The position numbers were made by a program, and so were the translations under genes. From assembly GCA_900155495.1 (NCBI GenBank), contig FTLJ01000572.1:55202-119201 (forward strand): 64,000 nt of DNA, given 5' to 3'. This stretch comes from Porogramme epimiltina. Its lineage: Eukaryota; Basidiomycota; Agaricomycetes; Polyporales; Polyporaceae. Numbering within the stretch: position 1 is the first letter of the stretch; every line of letters starts with the position of its first letter. The notes under the pieces were generated by a model, which worked only from the letters and a program-made list of their open reading frames with translations, was not told the origin of the DNA and made no database searches. Of this stretch, positions 47,446-58,780 are shown in pieces.

Positions 47446-49119
47446 ACTAATTCCGGGGGTGGCTGTAGGTAAATATACGACTGCCGCAGAAGGCAGGAAG
47501 AAATGGAAGATCAGAATCTTCACGATAGGTCGTAGCGCTGATGAAATAAGGCGGTGGAACCGAGAAGAAGCGACAGGTTGCGTTGCACTGAACCTTTTTA
47601 GTATCGAAGCCGCATTGTATCCAGAAACTGGAAGTCTTTCCGGATGGCGTACACGCCACCCCACAATGTGTCGAGATCGGAGAGATGAGCACCGAGAGGC
47701 CACGATGTGATGCGGGTGGTGACACGCCATGAGATCCGAAAGAGGGCTGGAGCAGGGCAGGCCAGTCGAGCGTGACATTCACCAGCGGCAGCGATGAGAT
47801 CCGGCCGGGGCGGCGTCGCACATATATGAGTGAGACGAGCTTGGGAAGAGTGAGGAAAGGGACTCCATGATGCACCCGAGCTTTTGGTCGACGGGAAGCG
47901 CCCTAATATCAATAAGTACGCTTTGTGCCCCTGCCGAATTGACCCCGGTACGAATTTCGGAGAGGGGGCTAGGCTAGGTGTAGTACAGCCACAGCGCGCA
48001 CGTGAGCGCGCGGCTGGGAGATGTGCGGTAGGCGCGCGGTGGCCCGGGGTGGCACTCACCATTCTTGTTGGCAACGTGAGGACTGGATAGCAGGAATGCA
48101 AGACGATGATTTGATTTCTAAGCATTAGGAGAATGAGGAGGACGCCACGGAACGTGTAATTGTAGCTGTATGCGAGTGCAGGCGTTAGAACGCTGGGCGA
48201 CAGCATAGAGCGGAGTGCGCCACCAAAAAGCGGGGAAAACATGAGGATCTCTTACAAGAGGACACATTCTGCTATTATAGCTGAGACGATATTGTAAGGC
48301 GTACCTACATACGACCTGGTTGGGGCTGCTGAAAAAGCGTCTGTCTGTTTTGATACTGGAAGGAATCCCCTAGAAAAGTATACTCTATACGCATCTCTAT
48401 AATGGTCTCATCTGGATTCCCTTCACAACCACAGGATGTTGAAGTACATGAGTTTCATTACAAGATCCCTTCAATCCGGGGCCTAATAAGAGCGCTAACC
48501 GTCGCTCAACACACGGCCACACCGGGTGTATCCAAGCGCAACATGCTTTACATCTTCCATCTGTCTGAATGGATTATCACTTAAATAAGGTTTGACAGAG
48601 ATATACAATGCAGCCTCAATGTAGCTATAGTCTCGACGTGATACTTGTGAGTTGAGACTTTGTGGGATGCCCTATCATCTCAACCTAGTGGCAAACCCAC
48701 ACATCAACTCACATCGATGTGTGTCCACCCTCATCGGCTGCGCGGAGGCACAGGCCACGGTTCGTCTATTGTACTTTGGGCACCCTCTCGCAGCATGCAC
48801 CAGGAAATCCTATTGCTGCCTACGTATGATTCGCCTTTACAGTTCTATATCCCGATCTGTGATTCCTGTCAGTCTGCCATATTTTCACATCATCACATCC
48901 TTGATATAGCTTATACCAGAATGCTGGTACGTTTGATGCGCTGAAGCACTAGATCGAATCTGATGGATATATCAGACGTTTGCAGGGAAGTTGACGACCA
49001 CGAAGGGAGGTGCCATACATGGTTTCTCCTCATCCTCTCAGTCTCTGCTAGCGGCAGCACGGATCGTGCAACTCCTTGCTTATTCTCCACACACTGGGAT
49101 ACAATTCTTCAGAGACACC
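47446..49119. other. Intergenic, partly duplicated sequence
   Basis: 47490-47780 resembles 31070-31350. 48550-48600 resembles 35660-35710 and 48820-48930 resembles 35900-36010, so the boundary between two segmental duplications lies near 48 kb. The 214-residue minus-strand frame at 47598-48242 is not supported by any paralogue. Confidence 0.45.
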
Positions 49120-50453
49120 ATGACCTCTCCCTCATTCTCTCAATGCTTGGGAGACGAAGCATCGTCCTGTGTCTCTGCTGGGCAGGCCTTGCGTCATCCG
49201 ACAACACAGTGGATGCAGGAGGGGGATGCATGGTACAGCCCGCAAGAGGATAACACTGCTATTTTGACTTTTTCAGGTGAGTCCTCCTTTTTTAAATGAT
49301 ATCATCGGTGTAAAACCTTCGTGAATCAGGTCACAAGATTGAGGTGTGGGGTTGGCAAAAGTTTGGGGGCCGAGGGACAGACGGAAACTCCACATACATC
49401 GTCGACGGAGAAACCCTCTTCAAAAACACAGGTCTCAGTAAAATGAACTCAAGCACGGCCTCAATGCTTTTCAGCAAGACAGACCTCTCCTACAGCCCAC
49501 ACACTGTGACAGTGCGGAACGCAGGGGTCCATTTGACACTTGGTTATTTCAAAGTACAGGCACCTGCGGCGTCTACTCAAACTCCCGTGAATACCCTGAG
49601 CAGCACATCGACCCAAGCGATGACTACCAGTGAGGCGACTACCACTTCTTCAACCTCCTATACTCCATCCCAGATAGGTTTATATCCTCATACATCTTTG
49701 CTACATAAACTCATGTATATCTTCAAGGGAACCCACAGTCCACTTCACCTTCCCTTGGCACAGAAAGCATATCAGTTGAGGTTTCCACCGTGTATATCAG
49801 TAAAGATGGAACGGCAATGACGTCGGTATATACCTCGGCTATGGTAGTTAACATTTCTACCCCTCCCGAGACAACAATGGCTGGATCACCATCACCCAGT
49901 AGCACAATAGCCCATGACACTCCGCTGTCTAGCAATACCAGCGGATCTAGTTCCCATGAAAGCGGTCATTCAACGCCTCTTATCGCAGCGACTGCCACTG
50001 TCACTGCACTTTTCCTTCTTTTCATTGTCGCTGGAGTGTGGCTTTACAAGAAGCACTTTCGACGGAAAGACATTGTGACTGTATTCCACTTGGGTACGTT
50101 CTTAGACTACGACTCCCTCACAGAGATCTGCAATACTCCTTCACTACATGGGGGTGGTCCGTTATACCGGGAGATCGAGGCTGATGTATGGATTTTCAAC
50201 GACAGAGCCTACAAAGCGCACTGCACAACAGGAGGAATGGAACGAGAAAAGACAGTTCTCGCCTACCGCCAGCATCACCCCGACACTCCCTGAATATGAG
50301 TATACCTCGCACGACGTCCAACTCATGCGAGGGAGCAACATGGACAGACCTGATGGTCCACCCGCCGTGGAGTATTGGAATGAGAGCCCGCCGTACGCGG
50401 GACCCCTCGTACCGCTGCGCATGGCAGACGTGGCAGACGCTGAAATCAGTTGA
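49120..50453 (+). CDS. Single-pass receptor, galactose-binding-like ectodomain, tail B
   Basis: Exons 49120-49276, 49330-49677, 49728-50093 and 50206-50453 give 372 codons plus stop, all phase 1, with exon 2 again 348 nt. Exon 1 (MTSPSFSQCLGDEASSCVSA) ends LTFSG. Exon 2 has HKIEVWGWQKFGGRGTDGNS, STYIVDG, SPHTVTVRNAGV and LGYFKVQ. Exon 3 has the membrane segment (ALFLLFIVAGVWL) followed by YKKHFRRKD. Exon 4 is tail B: RQFSPTASITPTLPEYEYTS and ESPPYAGPLVPLRM. It is the duplicate of the 36201-37543 gene, and the copied segment continues for about 2 kb downstream. The gene upstream on the other strand (45891-47244) has a different ectodomain type, so the head-to-head pair here is mismatched. Confidence 0.85.
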
Positions 50454-51189
50454 AGAGAGGTGGCAACGCTGGCTTTTTAGGGAGAGGTGGATGAGATCCG
50501 AGAGGAAGGGCGAGGACATCTTCGGTTGTATTCCTCAGCGACGTGCTGATCCCAGCTGGTTCTGCCCAATATACCGATGTCAGTGTGGAAAAGCATATAA
50601 GGAGAAGTTGTTGTGCGTTACCTCGTTAGATAGGTAGGAGATCTATTCCCCTTTACGAAGGATACTTTGTCTGAGACAAACGAAAACTGAATCCAGTAGT
50701 TGCACTTTGAGTAGGCAGCGCACAATGAAATATATAGTGCAGCTGTATATACCACAAACTGTTACAGAAACACCGCCATTTCTAGAACAAAAGTCCTGAG
50801 GCGCGCTCGAAGCGGCGAACACATCAAGAGCCCAACTCAGAATACTCCGTCATCCTCAAGAGGACACTTGATGACTCATTGGGGCGGTCGTGTGCGGCGA
50901 CACGCGCTTCAGCGGTGAAATGGCACTACGCGGGTGGTAATGTCGCCCTGACTTGCTGAGTAGCTAGCTGGTGCAGCTGTAGGAGCTACGCACCAATAAG
51001 TCCTCGATCAAGCAACAACGAAGCATCAATAAAGAGGAAGGGATCTGGAAGAGATGATACTAAGTGACAGCGCACCATGATCACCCGGCGTAGAACTTAC
51101 AAGCGTTGTAGAATCGCAATGAGCGCCCGGTAGAGGGTACCGTGAGGTAAGTGTTCTCTAGTATGCTCTATGCGCGTTCATGGCGTCAC
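50454..51189. other. Duplicated non-coding segment downstream of a tail B gene
   Basis: This is related to 37544-38319; see that entry. No gene is seen. Confidence 0.45.
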
Positions 51190-51960
51190 CGCGAGTCTGT
51201 TATTGCCGGAGCGACGACATATTACGCCCACACTTCGCATTTGCAGATATACTCTGGACATGCGCAAAACCGAAGCTGAAACGCGTCGCACGAACGGCGC
51301 GCTCGACCTGTGTTGAGAAGGGAGCTCTCCGGGGAATGGGAAACCGTTTGACGTAGGTTATTTTGTTTGTTTATGTGTGGTCTCCGAGGTGGATTGTATT
51401 TGGATGCACTCACGCACGCTTGCGCGCGTTCTTACGCGAGTACTTTCAGCCCTAGAGGCCTATCTTCGAGCGTATGAGAAGTCGCGACTAGCTTGTTCGC
51501 TGCCCTTGGCGTTCTTCAAAGCGACGCGATATGCTACGTATGCATTTAGGGCTTGAAGACATGTTACGGGACACCGGGTGTCAGTGCACGATGCCAGCGG
51601 GCGTATTAGGGAATCGGCTCACCGGTGTCTCATCCCCAAGTCAGATTTGCTCTCCGAAATGACGTCATTCTACTGGACCTTCTTCGACCACCTTTCCTAA
51701 GATCCCTCGCCATGTTCCAACGCGTGAGATAGTCGCAAATCTTAGGTAAATATGGCAATGTTATCCCGGAAAAGAGCGATCAAGGTAGAAACACGACCAA
51801 CACCTAGTCATACTAAAGCCGATTTGATCCAAAGCGCTACATGATCTTTGTAAAATCTCGAGGATTGTCGGATGTTGCAACCGGGTTCATGTCGCAGAAG
51901 AACAGCGAGCGAAGTCTTCCGCGTAAATGAGCTCCTCGCGTTGAGTATAGATATATGCGT
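51190..51960 (-). pseudogene. Unrecognised gene, copy 2, broken
   Basis: This is the counterpart of 38320-39040. The last exon can be read from about 51295 (VERAVRATRFSFGFAHVQSI) and matches VARVIRATRFTFSFAYAASI in copy 1. The middle exon (about 51590-51420) contains stops, and the exon near 51705-51640 (NMARDLRKGG) is frame-shifted before its donor. Yet the upstream exon near 51905-51845 is open (SLFFCDMNPVATSDNPRDFT), where copy 1 has a stop. The two copies have therefore decayed independently. Function unknown. Confidence 0.5.
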
Positions 51961-52833
51961 CACATTTTGACTTCGGGATACGCGATTCGCATCAATGGTA
52001 GAAAACTGATCTTTTTCCACTGAAGGACGTACGATGGGTCTAAAAAGTCTTCAAGAAGACGCAAAGAAGTTCAGGCGATGCAATTGACAGCGAGTAGGGA
52101 GGGGATTGTATGCGTGGGGAGGAAGCCAGGGCAAGGCGAAGCTCAAAGGACCTTAGCGCAGACGATATGCCATCTCCTGTTGAGTAAAGACGTCAGTATA
52201 CGTGCCCCACCGCATGACGTAGCCACTGCATATACACCCCGCTCTTTGTTCCCACTATCCGGCGAGGTGCGATGACCAGACGTCTCCCCTTGCTGCTGTG
52301 TATTCGTTGTCGCTACGGATGCTCAGTCTTAGGTGTGTATAAATATCTGTAGGGATGTGAGATAAGAGGCAACAAGCGCACCTGAGGCCAGGGGGGCATT
52401 CAGGCCGGTGTGGGCCGAACAGGGCGGGAAAGTGACGTGGCAAGACGCGAAACGCAATCGCAGGTCACATTGGCATATAAAGCCGAGGATGGACGGCATG
52501 GCCAGTGGAGCAGATGCCGGTGTGTTCGCATCGATCTCGCGACAAGCCGAGCGTGACAAGATCGAGGGAGCGAACAGATGCTTGAGCCAGCTTGCGTACG
52601 CACCGTTGGACACGTGCGCGACCGTCCAGGCGCCTGGCGGAGTGACTTACGTAATCACACAGTCGTCAACCGTTGCCCCTAGTACGTATACGTACTCTAG
52701 ACCGACAACTCTTGCCTCTGATAATTCAAGAACATAAAATGTCGTGCATCTCAATACATAAATACTGCTTAACCATCAACTCATCAGTAGAGACACTATG
52801 GTATACGCCCAGCGTACAAACTACGACATAAGC
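51961..52833. other. Intergenic, right end of the duplication
   Basis: This stretch contains the 39460-39690-like part (52258-52480). No supported gene was seen after it. Confidence 0.4.
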
Positions 52834-54285
52834 CTACGGAAAAGAAATCGAAAGGTAAGGTGGAGGCATGGTATAAGCGGATCCCTCCACAGTCTCAGCA
52901 ATGTCTGCATCTCTCTCCTCTCCCAGTCTACCTCCTTCCAGTCTCACTCCTCCATCTATAGCGTACCGAATGTCTCTGAGTCTCGAAACCAAGGGTTCTT
53001 CGGGTCTCTTACAGCCTCGCTCTCCTACCGGGCTATGTTCTGCGCGTTCCACTGAGGTCAAGGTTTGACCCCCATACTGTGCGGTATTGCTCTGAGCCTC
53101 CGTCGATGGCTCGGCTGCTCGGCTGTATGCTATTTCAGTAAGCCGACCGTGTTTCTCTGCTTGTGAGGGTACGAGCTCCGAGGGCAAATCATGGACGGGG
53201 TGCGGTAGTCCGGTCGATGACTCGGCCCCATTTCCGGCCAGATATTCACCCGTTGGTCCTAAATGGGGTGTGCGCTCGAGGTTAGTGTAAATCTCATCAT
53301 AGTACATGCTCATGGTTGTCTCACCAGATCTGGATAATACTACTCGAGTGATCCTTTGTTTCCACTTTCTACATACCCAGTATATTGTCACGATAATGGC
53401 GCAGAAGAAAATTACACCGGCCGCTACGCCAGCCGGTGGAAAATGATAGCTTGTGTGCTCAGACGCAGGGGATTTGTTCTTACTGGGAGTATATATTGGG
53501 GGAGAAATGCTTGTCATTGGATTCGGAGTGGAAGTAATTGAGGCAAGAGTGGAGGAGTTGTGTGTACTCGCATTTTGGGATGCGCTCACTGACTACTGGT
53601 AAGTACTTGTGATAAATCGTTTCAAGCATAATGGTGGCTACCTGTTGGCTCAGATTCGGACTCCGCCGTAGAAGTGAGCCCTGATGCAGTCGGTACGGTT
53701 TGAGATTGCCCACTGGGAGGGGTTGTCGATGTCGGGATAACCGATTCGGTGTCTTGAACTTTGAAGTGCGCAATATACAGATTGACTCCGCCGTTCCTAA
53801 GTGCGAGCGTATGGGACTCTGTCCCTAGCCCTGAAGCGTTGAATAGCATGCTTGGTGTGACCGGGGGATTATACTGCATAAGATCCGTATTGTTTTGATT
53901 GTAAGAGTGGTCGACAGAGTAGGACGAATTTCCTTCCGCTCGTCGACCACCCACGAATTGAGCACCCCATACTTCGATAAAGCTGCCTAATAATTCATGA
54001 GGGCCTGCTAGCGCTCTGATGAAGTTCAATCTACACACCCGAGAAGGCTAAAGTCCCCTTGTTAGTTTCTTGATAAGAGTACCAAGATCCGTCGTCTACC
54101 GCCTGCCATTGATGAGCGGGGGAGTATGTTGCTTCTGCTGCTGGGACGCAAGATGTCCCTGGCGCGGGGGTACATTCAGGAAAGTTGAAATTGCTTGCGG
54201 CAGGTAGGCGTGCATATGAATATGAGATAGGGATGTTGAATATACGGAGGGAAACAGATACGTATGGCGAGAGAATGGAGCGCAT
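52834..54285 (-). CDS. Receptor pair 2, member with tail A
   Basis: Exons (reverse) 54285-54039, 53986-53642 and 53588-52834 give 448 codons plus stop, phase-1 introns. The start is uncertain: this ATG adds about 30 residues before the part shared with its partner (NFPECTPAPGTSC). Exon 1 ends TLAFSG. Exon 2 has GSFIEVWGAQFVGGRRAEGN, SYSVDH, ESHTLALRNGGV and IAHFKVQD. Exon 3 holds stalk, membrane segment (GVAAGVIFFCAIIVTIYWVC) with RKWKQR, and tail A (YAIDGGVRLEGGRLGEE, TMPPPYLSISFP), without the usual stalk/tail intron. By eye only about 13 of some 115 exon-2 residues differ from the gene at 56137-57467, whose tail is type B. Confidence 0.83.
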
Positions 54286-54810
54286 GCATGAGAATTCTAG
54301 TTAAGTGGTATTAATTATAACCGGAGCTCCCAATTCCCTCCATAGAACTTGACCGTATCGATATCTACACGGGGACACATACGTGCTACTCTCCAGTTTG
54401 ATAATCGCTTCGACGTTGATACCTATGAGAAGTTATCAGTATTTGAGCTTAAGAGAACTCAGTTCCCTATAAGAACAGACTGCTGACACTATAACCAAGC
54501 GCTTCCATACAGACAATACGGAACTGCCTTCCGATACATCTAAGGGAAAACGAAGTTGTTGCAAACACGATTTAATCATTATGATATGAGTGAAATAGGA
54601 AGATAATCAATCTGCCGACGCCTAGGCAAGTGATCCCATTTGAGGCACATATTTGGCTCAACGGGGACGCGCTAAGAGAGCAGCGTGACTACGGCCTGTG
54701 CATTGAGACTATACAGGAACTGCCGGCTCGTCTCCACGACCGTCTCAGCTGCTCGCAACCGCGAGCAGCTACAACAAAAAACCTTGTCTAACATCAAACA
54801 TAGTTACTCT
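54286..54810. other. Spacer left of the hAT-like element
   Basis: This is the upstream region of the 52834-54285 gene. It includes the left target-site copy gttactct at 54803-54810. No gene is seen. Confidence 0.45.
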
Positions 54811-55747
54811 TAGGGCATAGCACGGGTCGGGTAAACCCGCGGCGGGTACGGGTAGGAACCCGCGCGGGTACGGGTAAGGGTGCTCGTCGGCGGACCCGCG
54901 GTGTACCCGTACCCGTCAGCGCGGGTATGGGGTAACCCGCGGGTACTCGCAGTACATGCTCAACACCCTTGGTATAGAGAAAAAAAGCATCTACATGTCG
55001 GCGGTGGGTATGCCGACGAGGTAGACTGTGTCCCACACCGCCACGCGCGAGCCCGTGGGTGCCAAAGAGGGCGACAGCCCCGCACACAACCTCGGGCGCA
55101 TCGTCGGCGAGGTCTATATGGATGACGTAACGGGCACGAACGGTGCGTGTATCCTCCGGCGCGGCTCCTTGGTTGTCATTGACATCCCTAACACCTCCCG
55201 CTCCCTTGTAGTCTGCATAGTCTAGTGCGTGGACTATGAGCCCTGTGGGGTTACTACAAGCTGTCCCCCCACCTGGGCCCGCCTGGTGCTTCACGGAGCC
55301 GCGCGAGAACTTCGCGGCAGCACCAAGACGTGCGCGCTGACTCGGCCACAGGGGTGCCCCTCGGCGACCTCATCAGGCCCGATTCGCTGTGCGTGCCGCC
55401 GGGCACCCTAAAAACCACAACTAATCAATGAGTTCTTCGGGGAGGCCTCATCCTTACCCGTCCCCCATCGCGACATGCAGGCCCGGGGCGTACGCATATG
55501 CCGGGGATCATGTGCGTAGGCGGTATGCGAGATCTAAGTGCAGTTTTGCATCGCCGCGCTCACAGGAACTCGCTCCCCACCTGGACCAGTGAACGAGTAC
55601 CGCGGGTACTCGCGGGTACACCCGTAACCCGCACAATACCACCCGTACCCGCGGTATACCCGTACCCGTGTCCGCGGGTAGGAAACTCGCGCGGGTCGGG
55701 TACGGGTAGACCTAAATCTACCCGTACCCGACCCGTGCTATGCCCTA
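54811..55747. mobile_element. Non-autonomous hAT-like element, 937 bp
   Basis: The ends are tagggcatagcacgggtcgg (54811) and, inverted, ccgacccgtgctatgcccta (55747). Each end is flanked by the same 8 bases, gttactct (54803-54810 and 55748-55755), the length of target duplication made by hAT transposases. Subterminal regions of about 150 bases at each end are packed with cgggta/acccg units, as expected for transposase binding. The interior encodes no transposase; the minus-strand frame at 54794-55294 runs through an end and is not supported. The intact target duplication suggests a fairly recent insertion. It separates the two promoters of receptor pair 2. Confidence 0.88.
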
Positions 55748-56136
55748 GTTACTCTACCTGTATGTTTGTCAATCCCATGCAAATACAATCGTAACTACAA
55801 CACATTCGAAAGATACCTGTCAAGTGTATCCATGGCATTCATGATGTAACACAGGTGCATGATACGGAAAACCAAAATACCCAGTCAATCCGCACATCCT
55901 ACCATAACCCTTTTGAGTTTTTATCTGATTAGTGCCAAGGCCATTATGATGGTCTCCACCTGGAATACAGCTCTGTTCTTCTGGCGTTGATATTGATGAG
56001 AAGGAAGAGGGCCTCTACCTACCATCAAAGGTTCTTCGCTTTTAACCCAATGCGACAAAGGCATCAAACTTAATGGGGAAAGCCTCATTAGTGTAGACCA
56101 CCCTCCTTTATTCCCATTTATCTCTTCCTATCTCTC
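55748..56136. other. Spacer right of the hAT-like element
   Basis: This is the upstream region of the 56137-57467 gene. It starts with the right target-site copy. No gene is seen. Confidence 0.45.
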
Positions 56137-57467
56137 ATGAACATGCCCACGAAAAGCCCCCAAGGCCCAACACCCACTCCAAGCCAGCTTCACTTTCCTG
56201 GATGTTCCCCCACGCCAGGTACATCTTGCGTCCCAGCGGCAAGTGCAACATACTCCCCCGCTCATCAATGGCAGGCGGTAGACGACGGATCTTGGTACTC
56301 TTATCAAGAAACTAACAAGGGGACTTTGGCATTCTCAGGTGTGTCAATTGAACCTCATCAGAGCGCTAGCAGGCCCTCATGAAGTATTAGGCAGTTTTAT
56401 TGAAGTATGGGGTGCTCAATTCGTGGGTGGTCGACGAGCGGAAGGAAATTCGTCCTACTCTGTCGACCACTCTTACAATCAAAACAATACGGATCTTATG
56501 CAGTATAGTACCCCAGTTACACCAAGCATGCTATTCAGGACTTCAGGGCTAGGGACAGAGTCCCACAAGCTCGCACTTAGGAACGGCGGAGTCAATCTGT
56601 ATATTGCGCACTTCAAAGTCCAAGATATCGAACCGGTCATACCGACATTGACAACCTCTCCCAGTGGGAAATCTCAGACCGTACCGACTGTATCCGGGCT
56701 CACTTCTACGGCGGTGTCTAAATCTGAGCCAACAGGTAGCCACCATTATCGTTAAAACGATTTATCGCATGTACTTACCAGCAGTCAGTGAGCGCATCCC
56801 AACATGCCAGTACACACAACCCTTCCACTCTTGCCCCAATTACTTCCACTCCGAATACAGTGACGACTGTGCCCCTCCCAGGATCCCCGTCCGCCAATGC
56901 GTCAGGTCAGAGTGATAGAAATGGAAAATCAACACCTCATGATGGATTGTCGATGCTTGCAATGGCAACAATTGTATCCGGCGCGGTCATCCTCCTCTTG
57001 CTGATCTCAGCTATAGTTTTTTGCGTTGTGAAGAGACGGGCAAGACAAATGAAGATGCCGATATCTTTTTATATGGGTACGTTCGGACAATTGACAGGGG
57101 TCTGTGCAGAGAAGGAAAACCGTTGTCTGAAGCTCTCAGATTATACGTCTCTCCTCAGCATAATTTCAAAGGCTCAGATTGCTTACGAGTACACTTCTTT
57201 CCAGTATCAACGCCATACGCTCACAACCGTCCAGCTAAGACGGAGGATCAGTACCTCGAAGAGAAGCAGCGATTCTCCCTTTCTACAACTGTGGTACCGA
57301 CCCTTCCGGAATACGGATACACCTCGAAAGATCTTCAATTGGCGGATGGCAGCAACACAGGACCGGATTCTCAACTTAGCCCGGAAGACAATTGGGAAGA
57401 GCAGACTCTTTGTGCGAGCTCTCCCACGCCGGTTCGGAAGGCAGGCATCGTTGGACTTCCACCGTGA
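56137..57467 (+). CDS. Receptor pair 2, member with tail B
   Basis: Exons 56137-56338, 56391-56735, 56789-57076 and 57205-57467 give 365 codons plus stop, all phase 1. Exon 2 is 345 nt, as in the partner. Exon 1 contains FPGCSPTPGTSCVPAASATY and ends TLAFSG. Exon 2 has GSFIEVWGAQFVGGRRAEGN, ESHKLALRNGGV and IAHFKVQD. Exon 3 differs from the partner after its first 20 or so residues and holds the membrane segment (MATIVSGAVILLLLISAIVF) with KRRARQMK. Exon 4 is tail B: QRFSLSTTVVPTLPEYGYTS. So the two genes share the ectodomain and differ from the stalk inward. No signal peptide. The hAT-like element lies in the shared upstream spacer. Confidence 0.86.
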
Positions 57468-57639
57468 TGATTGATGAGAAGCACCATGGTTGAGATCTCA
57501 CGGCAGCGTAGTGCAGGAAGGCAGAATTGGATAAATCTCAGTATACATGGCGGATCTGGCCAGTTAGCAAGCCGTCTACTATCTCCGATTGTATTACTCA
57601 TTGAATGCTCTATGTAGTTCATCTGTGTTCATATATTCT

Positions 57640-58100
57640 TGATAGCCTGAGCAGGACGACATATGTTTTGTATCTTGTGGAACGAGTCTCATCGTTCCAG
57701 TGTATCATACAATAGAGTGTATTGGTATCATGCAAGAGTCCGAATTGTCCAAAGAGCATGGTGGCCGCAGCTAATATATCGTCGGTAGAGCTAGCGTTCA
57801 TTATGGGAGGTTCACCATCCACAATATAAGTAGATTTTCCTTTGTTCATACTCTCTCCCAAAGTCTGCAGACCTCAGACTCCGACCAACCTTCCTGATAA
57901 AGGAAGACCATGCTCATATTGTTTACTACGGCTTCATGGATATCACGTACCTGTAAATTTCAACACACTTCTATCGCTCCCTTGGGAGAACACTGTTCCG
58001 CGGTACCCAAATCGAGAGACATGGGTAAGAGGGGGGAACGACGCGGATACCGCGGGGATACAAGAATATGGATAACTCTCCGAGCACGGAGGAAATGGAT
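57640..58100 (-). pseudogene. Truncated receptor gene, partner of 58781-60127
   Basis: On the minus strand an exon 1 copy reads PFPPCSESYPYSCIPAVSAS and ends LKFTG before a good gtacgt donor (about 57949). The ATG of the intact gene is absent: the sequence before the shared part is gcgggtatcc. Exon 2 then has a TGA where the conserved Trp of the EVWG motif should be, followed by STYIVDGEPPIMNASSTDDI and MLFGQFGL, and the homology ends in mid domain near 57700. No membrane segment or tail follows. It is therefore a dead, inverted copy of the gene at 58781-60127, and it shows that this locus also once had, or began to form, a head-to-head pair. Confidence 0.75.
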
Positions 58101-58780
58101 ACCCGCTCACGCAATGTGGATGGTTCGCTCTGGTGGGAGAAGCTTGTGAGCTGTCTTGCGTACTACGGGGCGGGTGGGAATAGGGGTCGGTACCCGACCC
58201 TTACACCCTCGGACAGATACAGTGACCCAATCGCTAAGTCGCCACATCACGCAACTATATATCTAACATGATTATCAATTTCCTTATTATGTTTCCTTCC
58301 TTTCTCCATAGACATGAGATATCAAAGAGACGCGGAACATACTCTGTGTCATGACTCCATATGGGGAGAGTGAGTATGAAATTTGGAATATGCATGCCCT
58401 AGAGAGTGTATCTGGTCTAGATTACATCTCTCATGTTTGTGGTCACAGGTAAACTGTCTATTTTACTGCGGCGAGCGTCTATTAGTAAACTAGCCCTGTC
58501 ACCAGACAGATGTGATAGTAGGAAAATGATGATGGGTTCCACATAAACTTAGACGGCATTGTGTTCATTCCGTGGATATTTTAGGTGGATCAGAATGTCC
58601 ACCACTCGATGCCGTCTGCCACGGTAAAGATATCAAACTTTACCACAACGCATGAAGAATGCGCGAGGTAGACGTTAGGGGGGTTTCTGCTTCCCTGCGC
58701 TCTCCTGTTAGCCCTTGCACTAAAGACAATATCTAGAGATCCTCTGGAGCTACTCAGGCCACGATATATGCCAGTGTTTC
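58101..58780. other. Divergent spacer, no gene seen
   Basis: This interval between the dead and intact members of the pair presumably holds the promoter of the 58781 gene. Confidence 0.45.

Larger units (their letters stand above)
48820..52490 (+). repeat. Segmental duplication of 35880-39780
   Basis: Direct-orientation match, interrupted but ordered: 48820-48930 with 35900-36010, the receptor gene 49120-50453 with 36201-37543, 50545-50630 with 37640-37720, 51109-51400 with 38211-38480, 51410-51600 with 38520-38690, and 52258-52480 with 39460-39690. Several kb were copied as one piece and have since diverged moderately. Confidence 0.7.

Noticed and set aside
47598..48242. 214-residue minus-strand frame
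   Set aside because: It crosses a duplicated segment boundary; the paralogous segment at 31 kb does not keep the same frame, and no domain is seen.
54811..55747. Telomere-like GGGTA-rich tracts
   Set aside because: The units are cgggta rather than ttaggg arrays and sit symmetrically within a 937-bp element with 8-bp target duplications, so they are subterminal transposon repeats.
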